Source of the DNA: a virus
Direction: 5' to 3' (one strand)
Virus record (IMG/VR): IMGVR_UViG_3300025646_000451
Coordinates: 1 to 21,435 of that record
DNA length: 21,435 bases
Shown: piece after piece, positions 6,336 to 12,893 of the stretch
How positions within the stretch are numbered: the stretch's first letter is position 1
How the letters are laid out: each line of letters begins with the position of its first letter
Made by a program: the position numbers and the translations under genes
The notes under the pieces: model-generated
Database searches by the model: none
What the model was told of the DNA's origin: nothing
What the model saw: only the letters and a program-made list of their open reading frames with translations

Positions 6336-7018
6336 TGTTAGTAAATCGATTTGCATACACTGAGTTAAAAAAAGAAAACATCAACGGCGCACGTAAGTAC
6401 GTCACTCCCGACGGTCACGCTCTCCCAAGCGTGACCACTATTCTTTCTGCCACACAATCAGAAGAAAAGAAAAAAGCACTACAAGATTGGCGAAGACGAG
6501 TAGGCACTCAAAAAGCGCAAGAGATCACTACTGAAGCCGCAGGTAGAGGTACTCGTATGCACAAGTGGTTAGAGAACTACATTCTTTCAGGTGATCGTGG
6601 AGCTCCCGGTTCCAATCCTTACAGTATACAATCACATAAGATGGCACAGACTATCATCGATCAAGGATTGTGTAATTGTAACGAATTCTGGGGTACTGAG
6701 ATTTCATTGTACTTTCCAGAAATCTATGCAGGTACAACAGACTTAGCAGGTATTCATGGTGGACAGGAAGCTATCATGGACCACAAGCAAACAAACAAAC
6801 CTAAGAAACGTGAGTGGATCGATGACTATTTCATCCAGCTGACCGCATACGCTGACGCTCATAATGCACTTTATGGGACTAATATCCGCAAGGGTGTAGT
6901 CTTTATGTGCAGTAAAGATAACGAATATCAAGAATTTATTATTGAAGGCAATGAGTTCGACCACTATCATCAAATATGGCTTAAGAAACTAGAGCAGTAC
7001 TACAGCCAATTTGTCTAA
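6335..7018 (+). CDS. PD-(D/E)XK family exonuclease (Cas4/RecB-like)
   Basis: A 227-aa protein with the motif series of single-domain PD-(D/E)XK nucleases. YVTPDGHALPSVTTIL (22-37) is a phage-type N-terminal block. GTRMHKWLE carries His76, YAGTTDLAG carries Asp136, MDHKQT carries Asp149-x-Lys151, and FIQLTAYADA carries Gln168 and Tyr172 (the QxxxY motif). These residues bind a divalent metal and cleave DNA phosphodiester bonds, usually from ends. GLCNCNEFW has two Cys but I do not see the four-Cys iron-sulfur site of Cas4/AddB. The start overlaps the SGNH-like stop by one base (TAATG), giving an iscA-SGNH-nuclease cassette. Likely roles are recombination-dependent replication or host DNA processing; which one cannot be told here. 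Confidence 0.82.
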   Translation: MLVNRFAYTELKKENINGARKYVTPDGHALPSVTTILSATQSEEKKKALQDWRRRVGTQKAQEITTEAAGRGTRMHKWLENYILSGDRGAPGSNPYSIQSHKMAQTIIDQGLCNCNEFWGTEISLYFPEIYAGTTDLAGIHGGQEAIMDHKQTNKPKKREWIDDYFIQLTAYADAHNALYGTNIRKGVVFMCSKDNEYQEFIIEGNEFDHYHQIWLKKLEQYYSQFV

Positions 7019-7040
7019 AAGCCATTCTCTTTAATTGAGT

Positions 7041-7048
7041 GATAAATA
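7041..7048 (+). promoter_or_regulatory. Late-type promoter octamer GATAAATA before the fibre gene
   Basis: GATAAATA lies 28 bases before the ATG at 7077, with AAGGGA (7058-7063) as ribosome binding site in the short leader. It starts the late unit covering the fibre-like gene. Confidence 0.75.
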
Positions 7049-7076
7049 AGTATAATCAAGGGAAAAGATTACACTT

Positions 7077-10000
7077 ATGGCTATCGTACAAATCTCTAAA
7101 ATACAACACAGATCAGGTAACTTAGTTGATTTACCTCAACTTGATGAAGCAGAGTTTGGCTTTGCTTCTGATGCCAAGCGTGTTTTCATCGGTAAAACAC
7201 AAAGCGGCTTAGAAAATATTGAGGTATTGACTTCTTATTCTGAAATCAGTTTCAGCCAGATTGACGGAGCTATCGGCAATCTGAACATCACTGCGCCTGT
7301 TGGCAACGGTGAAGTATTATCCTTCGATGGTACAGATTGGGTTAACAAAGGCGGGAACGCAGGTGGATACATCAATCTTGGAGACATCAGTAATCTTTCT
7401 ATCGGCGGTGGTTCTATTGGTTATGTTCTAGAAACAGACGGTCTAGGCAATTTAGCTTGGACTTCTAAGGGCACAACAACTGCGTTCATCGAAAACATCA
7501 GCCTGGCTAATCCTGGCGTAGTTACGACTACTGAAGACAACTTTTTAACAAATGGTGCCGCAGTAACTATTACTAACTGCCCCGGCATGACAGATATCAA
7601 CGGCGGAACTTATTACGCAAACGTACTAACTTCTGATACTTTCAGTTTGTACACTGATCAAATTTTATCTACCCCCTTAGACACAAGTTCATTTAACGCA
7701 TTTTCATATACTTCTGTAACAGCTACAACGGCTGCTACAAACACTATTACAGTAGGCGATTCATCATTATTTGCACTAAACATTCCTGTTAGGTTTTTAG
7801 GTGATGTCACAGGAACTGAATTAGACAATATTAGTACTTTTTATATTAAATCTAAACCATCAGGTACCACGATTACAGTTTCTAATGAGCTTTATGCTAA
7901 TGGTGTAGCAGGTAATGTTTTTCCGGTTAACAATGTAACTGGCTTGAGTGCTAATGTATACGGCACTACTGGCCGTTTAGTTTCACCATTAGGTGGAACA
8001 GGTGGCGGGAATGGCGCAGCCGGCTCAAACACAAGTGTGCAGTACAACTATAACAACGTGTTGACAGGTGACGGGGATTTTACTTGGGACTTTAGTGCTA
8101 GTAAAACTCTTACAGTAAACGGAAACGCAAACGTAGGAAATTTAAACGGTACCGGATCTGTAACAGCATCTAGACTTATATCAAACGTTGCAACAGGAAC
8201 AACTCCCCTAGTAGTTAATTCTACAACACGTGTAGCTAACTTAAACGTAGCGTATTCAAACGTAGCAGATCATTCAGTAGTTGGAAACTTAACAACAGGC
8301 AACTATTTTCCAGCGTTAGTGTCTAGTTCTGGAACAGGTAACAAAGCACTCAACGTGAGTGGTAGTTACGTATTCGATACTGCTAATGCTAAATTTGTAG
8401 CCGGTAATGTTACTGCAACATATGCAATAACAGGTTCTACTTTGACAGGTGGAATCACTACTAATGCACAACCCAATATTACTAGCGTGGGTACATTAGC
8501 AGGATTAGAAGTAGCAGGTGATATCACTCCTGACGCAAACGTAACTTATAACCTAGGTAATAATACATACAGATTTAATGATCTTTATCTGTCAGGTAGC
8601 ACAATCTATCTAGGTGCTCAACAGATCACTTCAAACTTAACAACAACTACTTTTAGCGGTAACATTTCTGCTAACGTAATCGCCGGCAATATTCAAAGCA
8701 CAGGCTCCGCTACTATGTCTTCTGTAACAGTTACAGGAAACTTAAGCGCAGGTAATATTTCAACAAGTGGAATTTTAGCAGTAACAGGTAATGCTAACGT
8801 AGGTAATTTAGGTGCTACTGGAGTCGTTGCGACAACTGTTTCAGGTACTTTAACTACAAACGCACAACCCAACATTACTTCGGTAGGCACTCTTACATCG
8901 TTGGGAGTTACTGGAAGTGTAACAGGTGGAAACTTAATTACATCTGGTAATGCTAACGTAGGAACTTTAAAAGTATCTGGAACCTCAGATTTAGGTGCAG
9001 TTGGCAATGTCACAATCACTGGTGGTACAGCAAATTATATTCTAAAAACTGATGGTGCAGGTAACTTAAGTTGGACTAATCCAGACGGCGGGTATTTCTT
9101 ACATACACAAGTTTCTGCAAGTAATGTTTGGACAGTTAATCATAATCTTAATAGAAGATATGTAGGTGTTGAAGCAATCGATGCTAATGGCATTTCTTAT
9201 ACCGGTAGATACGATTATCCAACTATTGATTACGTAGATGCTAATACACTCACAATGACTTGGACTACTTCACTTGCTGGTTATGCCGCAATTACAGGCG
9301 GCGGTACTAACATCAATAGCGTTACTGTTGGGAATTCTACTCCTGGTGGAGTTAACACTCAAGTTCAATTTAATGACGCTGGTGCCCTAGCAGGTAATAA
9401 CGGTCTTGTATTTGATAAAACAACTGGTACATTAACTGTAACTGCAATTAGCGGTAACGGTTCTGCATTAACATCAATTACTGGTGCTAATGTAACAGGT
9501 GCTGTAAGTTACGCAACTACTGCTAATAGTGTAGCAGGTGGTAATGTAAGTGGAGCAGTAGCTTACGCAACTACTGCTAATAGTGTAGCAGGTGGTAATG
9601 TAAGTGGAGCAGTAGCTTACGCAACTACTGCTAATAGTGTTGCAGGTGCAAATGTTTCTGGTGTTGTTGCTAATGCAACTTATGCAACAAGTGCAGGTAG
9701 TGCTACATCAGCAACAACAGCAGGCACTGTAACAACTGCGGCACAACCTAACATCACATCAGTGGGTACATTGACTTCTCTAGGTGTGACTGGTGCTGTA
9801 ACAGCAGGAAACGTTTATGCTAACTCTGGTACTGTTAGAGCAACTACATTACGTGGTACCGCACTAACTACCGGTGCTAACACAACAGCAGGTACAGTAA
9901 CAGGTAACTGGACTCTAACAGCTGGTTCAAGATTACAAGCAACATACGCTGACTTAGCAGAATACTATGAAGGCGACAAGATTTATGAACCGGGTACTGT

Positions 10001-10316
10001 ATTAGAGTTTGGTGGCGAGAAAGAAGTCACATTAGCAGGTGAAGAGACATTCAAACTTGCAGGTGTAGTATCTACTAACCCTGCATATGTAATGAACAGC
10101 GAATGTCAGGGCAATAAAGTTGCTATCGCACTGCAAGGTAGATGCCCAGTCAAAGTAAAAGGTCCTGTATCTAAGGGTGACATGATGGTAAGTGCTGGTA
10201 ACGGTTATGCTAAAGCAACTATCATAGCACCAAAGATTGGTACAGTATTAGGTAAATCATTAGAAAACTTTACTGGTGATGAGGGCGTTATTGAGATCGC
10301 TGTCGGCAGATTGTAA
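7077..10316 (+). CDS. Large fibre-like virion protein with repeats and a C-terminal maturation-like domain
   Basis: A 1079-aa protein with the start typical of aquatic phage fibres: IQHRSGNLVDLPQLDEAEFGF followed by RVFIGK (residues 9-40), a likely virion-attachment module. Residues about 140-215 form a beta module of the kind also seen in the 10428 gene. The rest is Gly/Asn/Thr/Val-rich beta-repeat sequence: three copies of AQPNITSVGTL (around bases 8465, 8862 and 9741), two VQFND/VQYNY blocks, and four 18-residue units at 9483-9698. Residues about 952-1079, starting ATYADLAEYYEGD and including EPGTVLEFGG and AGVVSTNPAYVMN, resemble the autoproteolytic Peptidase_G2-like or chaperone-type ends of phage fibres. 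Expected to be a trimeric host-recognition or tail fibre. It has a late promoter and good Shine-Dalgarno. Confidence 0.82.
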   Translation: MAIVQISKIQHRSGNLVDLPQLDEAEFGFASDAKRVFIGKTQSGLENIEVLTSYSEISFSQIDGAIGNLNITAPVGNGEVLSFDGTDWVNKGGNAGGYINLGDISNLSIGGGSIGYVLETDGLGNLAWTSKGTTTAFIENISLANPGVVTTTEDNFLTNGAAVTITNCPGMTDINGGTYYANVLTSDTFSLYTDQILSTPLDTSSFNAFSYTSVTATTAATNTITVGDSSLFALNIPVRFLGDVTGTELDNISTFYIKSKPSGTTITVSNELYANGVAGNVFPVNNVTGLSANVYGTTGRLVSPLGGTGGGNGAAGSNTSVQYNYNNVLTGDGDFTWDFSASKTLTVNGNANVGNLNGTGSVTASRLISNVATGTTPLVVNSTTRVANLNVAYSNVADHSVVGNLTTGNYFPALVSSSGTGNKALNVSGSYVFDTANAKFVAGNVTATYAITGSTLTGGITTNAQPNITSVGTLAGLEVAGDITPDANVTYNLGNNTYRFNDLYLSGSTIYLGAQQITSNLTTTTFSGNISANVIAGNIQSTGSATMSSVTVTGNLSAGNISTSGILAVTGNANVGNLGATGVVATTVSGTLTTNAQPNITSVGTLTSLGVTGSVTGGNLITSGNANVGTLKVSGTSDLGAVGNVTITGGTANYILKTDGAGNLSWTNPDGGYFLHTQVSASNVWTVNHNLNRRYVGVEAIDANGISYTGRYDYPTIDYVDANTLTMTWTTSLAGYAAITGGGTNINSVTVGNSTPGGVNTQVQFNDAGALAGNNGLVFDKTTGTLTVTAISGNGSALTSITGANVTGAVSYATTANSVAGGNVSGAVAYATTANSVAGGNVSGAVAYATTANSVAGANVSGVVANATYATSAGSATSATTAGTVTTAAQPNITSVGTLTSLGVTGAVTAGNVYANSGTVRATTLRGTALTTGANTTAGTVTGNWTLTAGSRLQATYADLAEYYEGDKIYEPGTVLEFGGEKEVTLAGEETFKLAGVVSTNPAYVMNSECQGNKVAIALQGRCPVKVKGPVSKGDMMVSAGNGYAKATIIAPKIGTVLGKSLENFTGDEGVIEIAVGRL
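9483..9698 (+). repeat. Four 54-bp in-frame repeats in the fibre gene
   Basis: Units at 9483-9536, 9537-9590, 9591-9644 and 9645-9698 encode 18 residues each (pattern GGNVSGAVAYATTANSVA). The middle two differ at a single base (GTA/GTT); the outer two have diverged. This indicates recent duplication or gene conversion in the fibre shaft. Confidence 0.92.
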
Positions 10317-10337
10317 CCCTGCTTTTTACGTAAAAAA

Positions 10338-10345
10338 GATAAATA
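10338..10345 (+). promoter_or_regulatory. Late-type promoter octamer GATAAATA
   Basis: GATAAATA overlaps the right edge of a 14-bp palindrome TTTTTACGTAAAAA (10323-10336, two bases upstream) and begins the transcript whose leader holds three hairpins. The start codon of the downstream gene is 82 bases further on. Confidence 0.75.
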
Positions 10346-10427
10346 TAATCATACACTCTCATGGTGAGAGTTTATGCAGTTACCCACTGCGTAGCGGATA
10401 GAACCCGCACTTAATAGGAGAAAACAA
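10346..10427 (+). other. Structured 5' leader: three tandem hairpins plus a 17-codon upstream ORF
   Basis: Hairpin 1: ACTCTCA (10355-10361) pairs with TGAGAGT (10365-10371), loop TGG. Hairpin 2: TATGCAGT (10373-10380) pairs with ACTGCGTA (10386-10393) including one T-G pair, loop TACCC. Hairpin 3: GCGG (10394-10397) pairs with CCGC (10405-10408). Only one base lies between hairpins 1 and 2 and none between 2 and 3. An ATG at 10361, in the top of hairpin 1, opens a frame MVRVYAVTHCVADRTRT ending with TAA at 10412-10414, just before the Shine-Dalgarno AGGAG (10416-10420) of the main gene. The pairing is seen directly; a role in mRNA stability or translation control is inferred. Confidence 0.6.
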
Positions 10428-11351
10428 ATGGGACGTCCTTTAAAAATCGCAAAAGCGCAAACCGTAGTCACATTGACTGCAACAGCCGCTACTACTAACA
10501 TCATCACTGTATCAAGCACCGCTGACTTCAGTGCTGGCATGCGTTTCGTAGTAGCATCAAACGTAGGTGGTTTAGTAGCAGGTACTACTTACTGGGTCAA
10601 AGAAATTCTTTCAGGAACAACTTTCTCAGCACTAGTAAATCATCCTTCAGTTCAACCACAAGTATCACCAACTCTTTCAACTACTTCAGGTGGTTCAGTA
10701 GCACTTTCAGTCAACGTTGTTGACTCAGGTTACTCAAACGCTTCAGGTTATGGTATCGTTGGTGGAGACACAGCAATTTATGGTAATCAAGTATTGATCA
10801 CTGCTGTGATCGGTATTGCTGGTGACGGCACAATATCATGTGCAGATGATAGTCCAAACTTAGATGGTGTAGGCACTGACTTTGCAAACACTCTTTCAGA
10901 TGGTTCTGTCGTAACTACAGCAGACGGCACATTCTTAGGTATTATCGATGATATCGCTAATGCTAACGCAGTATTCGCAACATTTCTTGCAAACGCTAGC
11001 GCAAACGTATCTGGATCTGAATGGGTCTATGGTGACGAAGAAGCTGGTTATGTCGTAAGACAAAAAGGTAAAACCAAATACTTGATTCACGGTGCAACAA
11101 CCGGCTTAGAAGTTCAGGCATTTACAGCAGACTATGGTACTACATTATTACCAAATACATTCAGCGTACAAGCAACTTATGCTAACAGTGCTAACACAGG
11201 TGCTTTCAGCTTTAGTGATCACAACGGTGAACTATTCGGTGACGGTACATTAGCTGGTTCTGATCCCGCGTTCTTAACGTTTGGTTCAGCAGAAGCCGCA
11301 GATGCCGCAAATGGTGTTCCTTACCCAGTCGTAACTATCGCAAGCAGTTAA
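10428..11351 (+). CDS. Virion structural protein of the MGRPLKIAK type
   Basis: A 307-aa protein starting MGRPLKIAKAQTVVTLTATA. The N-terminus, the GYGIVGGDTAIYGNQVL block (residues about 107-123) and GYVVRQKGKTKYLI (about 208-221) recall virion proteins of aquatic T4-like phages. Residues about 11-70 form a beta module (ITV then TYWVK and TTFSAL) resembling one in the fibre protein, so the two may share an evolutionary building block. The sequence is Ala/Thr/Gly/Ser-rich with few charges until the middle. A strong Shine-Dalgarno AGGAG and a structured late leader suggest high expression. Function is likely a capsid- or tail-surface component; I cannot say which. Confidence 0.72.
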   Translation: MGRPLKIAKAQTVVTLTATAATTNIITVSSTADFSAGMRFVVASNVGGLVAGTTYWVKEILSGTTFSALVNHPSVQPQVSPTLSTTSGGSVALSVNVVDSGYSNASGYGIVGGDTAIYGNQVLITAVIGIAGDGTISCADDSPNLDGVGTDFANTLSDGSVVTTADGTFLGIIDDIANANAVFATFLANASANVSGSEWVYGDEEAGYVVRQKGKTKYLIHGATTGLEVQAFTADYGTTLLPNTFSVQATYANSANTGAFSFSDHNGELFGDGTLAGSDPAFLTFGSAEAADAANGVPYPVVTIASS

Positions 11352-11364
11352 TAGGGGGTAAGTC

Positions 11365-11694
11365 ATGCCACAGTCTCAAGCACAACGTCAACTTCAAAAA
11401 TATGATGCAGAAATTGCCGTATTGCAAGTTGAATTTAAAAATCTAGACAGAAAATTCGATACAGAAATTATCGAATTGAAAGGACAGGTTAAAGATGTGT
11501 CAGATAAGATGGATAAGCACACAGAAAGTACTCAACAAATGATTCGTGATTTTCAAAAGTCAAATCTAGATTCACATAATGAGATGGCTAAGAAAATTGC
11601 AGGATTAGAAAAGTGGAGATGGATGCTTATTGGTGCTGGGATTGCTCTAGGTAGCTTAGGTTACTCGGGTTTTCAAGCATTTTTTGTACATTAA
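11365..11694 (+). CDS. Coiled-coil protein with C-terminal membrane segment (holin- or XhlA-like possible)
   Basis: A 109-aa protein. Residues about 5-80 are charged and helical with heptad-like spacing (coiled coil); residues 84-107 (WRWMLIGAGIALGSLGYSGF...) form one hydrophobic membrane segment, leaving only a few residues beyond it. This architecture, an N-terminal coiled coil and C-terminal single helix, resembles XhlA/haemolysin-type lysis accessory proteins, but also other membrane anchors, and no sequence signature decides. AGGGGGT precedes the ATG as ribosome binding site. It is the last gene of the late fibre unit, 22 bases before the terminator stem, consistent with a late lysis or membrane role. 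Confidence 0.6.
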   Translation: MPQSQAQRQLQKYDAEIAVLQVEFKNLDRKFDTEIIELKGQVKDVSDKMDKHTESTQQMIRDFQKSNLDSHNEMAKKIAGLEKWRWMLIGAGIALGSLGYSGFQAFFVH

Positions 11695-11715
11695 ATTTAG
11701 AGAAATCTAGATTAT

Positions 11716-11742
11716 GGAGGGGTCGCAAGACCCTTCCTTTTT
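11716..11742 (+). terminator. Rho-independent terminator ending the rightward late unit
   Basis: A 9-bp stem (11716-11724 with 11729-11737, one G-T pair) with a GCAA tetraloop and T5 (11738-11742). It overlaps by two bases the stop codon of the convergent leftward gene. Read leftward, the stem is not followed by a T run, so it should act mainly on rightward transcription. Confidence 0.88.
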
Positions 11743-12457
11743 ATTTGAATCTTTCGACTAGATAATCTATTAACATTCTACTCATTAGATATTGACTTTC
11801 TATAGTAGTATGATATCCCGGATCTTTGACGCCTACCGGCAAATCATTTGCCTTATCTAATAACGTAAACTTCTCATCGATAAAAGGGCAATATTCTAAG
11901 ATTTCGTTTTCTGGGAAGTTATACACGTAAGGTATTTTAGATTCATGTAATTTGTGGATTGATGCATAAAGACACATCATGTCCTTTATCCTCTCCCAGC
12001 CGAAATCATATATAGTTTCAAAATATTTTTTTATTCCTTCTGTTTTATAATCTATATCTGGAATATCATCGTATAAATTATATGTTAATATGCTGTACAT
12101 GCTATCTGATATTAGGTTAGGTCCTTTCTTACCTGTTATTCCGGAATATGTACTAAATGAATTTCTTTCCCTGTATATAATATCTTGCATAGTATAATCA
12201 TAACATTCTTCTGAAGGCGGTTTAAGAGGTATTTCAGTTCTGTCATAACTAGTAGTGTTAAATAAAATCAAATCAGGTTTGTTAGATACAGCTTCTTCTA
12301 TTTGAAGACATATTCCTAGATTACTCATGCCTCCGCGGGAGTATACTATTAATTCATAGTCTAATACTTTAGCAGTTAATTCAGCAAAATGTGTGTTTGG
12401 ATGAGCAACCGCTGGAGTCATGTAGCTATCTCCACACACTATCATTTTCTTTGTCAT
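11741..12457 (-). CDS. SGNH/GDSL-hydrolase-like protein 2
   Basis: A 238-aa leftward gene, last of its unit. MIVCGDSYMTP gives block I with Ser11; SRGGMSN supplies Gly42/43 and Asn46; LILFNTTSYDR is a block III-type strand with Asn; and KDPGYHT near the C-terminus gives the Asp212-His216 pair of the terminal block. The catalytic set looks more complete than in SGNH-like protein 1. Its start overlaps the Nudix stop by four bases (ATGA), so both are co-translated. SGNH enzymes remove acyl or acetyl groups from lipids or sugars; substrate unknown. No signal peptide, so it acts in the cytoplasm or is packaged. Confidence 0.68.
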   Translation of the reverse strand: MTKKMIVCGDSYMTPAVAHPNTHFAELTAKVLDYELIVYSRGGMSNLGICLQIEEAVSNKPDLILFNTTSYDRTEIPLKPPSEECYDYTMQDIIYRERNSFSTYSGITGKKGPNLISDSMYSILTYNLYDDIPDIDYKTEGIKKYFETIYDFGWERIKDMMCLYASIHKLHESKIPYVYNFPENEILEYCPFIDEKFTLLDKANDLPVGVKDPGYHTTIESQYLMSRMLIDYLVERFK

Positions 12458-12864
12458 TCAGTCAAGGCTCTCATTTTTTCTGTGACTGTTTCTATATTGA
12501 TTGTAGAATACAATCCGGGGTGCAGGGGTTTTGGATACATGTGATTACCAACCCAAGCATAACCTATATGTTCATGATTTAATTGAGGTATGAATTCTTC
12601 TTCTACGAGGCAAAAGAAAGTATGATATGCAAATGTTTTATTGACAAATTTTTGTATAGGAATTAGTTTAAAGTCATCGCTCCAGTGTTTCATTTCTTCT
12701 AAACACTCTCGTTTCAATCCAGCTAAAAGAGTTTCATTCTTTTCTATCTTACCACCGGGGATAGACCATGTTGGGTTCTTCGGCTCATTTCTAAGAAGAT
12801 AAAGATACCGTTTTGTGGTCTTGTTATAAAAGAATATCCCTGCGGACTGATTGAGGATGATCAT
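12454..12864 (-). CDS. Nudix hydrolase
   Basis: A 136-aa single-domain Nudix protein. These enzymes cleave nucleoside diphosphates linked to another group (dNTPs, NAD, ADP-ribose, sugars), releasing phosphate-containing products. The Nudix box is GGKIEKNETLLAG then LKRECLEEM: G38, E44, R52, E53, E56 and E57 are in place, giving the metal-binding glutamates; the final Gly of the consensus is replaced by Lys59. The preceding WSIPGGK is typical. Substrate cannot be told from the sequence. A late octamer GCTAAATA lies five bases before the ATG and there is no Shine-Dalgarno, so expression seems late and leaderless, independent of the upstream gp15-like gene. Overlaps the SGNH-like gene by ATGA. 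Confidence 0.9.
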   Translation of the reverse strand: MIILNQSAGIFFYNKTTKRYLYLLRNEPKNPTWSIPGGKIEKNETLLAGLKRECLEEMKHWSDDFKLIPIQKFVNKTFAYHTFFCLVEEEFIPQLNHEHIGYAWVGNHMYPKPLHPGLYSTINIETVTEKMRALTE

Positions 12865-12869
12865 AAAAT

Positions 12870-12877
12870 TATTTAGC
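12870..12877 (-). promoter_or_regulatory. Late-type octamer GCTAAATA five bases before the Nudix start
   Basis: On the minus strand GCTAAATA is followed by ATTTT and then the ATG at 12864, the same octamer-N5-ATG geometry as at 2977 and 16244. It sits in the 29-base gap after the gp15-like gene. Confidence 0.55.
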
Positions 12878-12893
12878 GGATATAAACTACCCC

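Noticed and set aside
8693-9019. Minus-strand open frame of 108 codons inside the fibre gene
   Set aside because: It mirrors the low-complexity Thr/Val/Gly codons of the fibre and has no start signal; it is a shadow.
9483-9698. Regular repeats that might suggest a CRISPR array
   Set aside because: The repeats are contiguous without unique spacers, keep the reading frame and encode fibre sequence.
10323-10336. TTTTTACGTAAAAA palindrome as a terminator after the fibre gene
   Set aside because: The stem is AT-rich with no loop and no following T run; it may be a chance palindrome next to the late promoter.
10394-10408. On the minus strand this reads like a tRNA T-arm (GTTCTATCC)
   Set aside because: The stem has four pairs, the purine after TTC is missing, and no acceptor, D or anticodon arms can be built around it; it is better explained as hairpin 3 of the leader.
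11716-11742. Bidirectional terminator for the convergent leftward unit
   Set aside because: Read leftward the stem is followed by ATAATC rather than a T run, so termination of leftward transcripts is unsupported.
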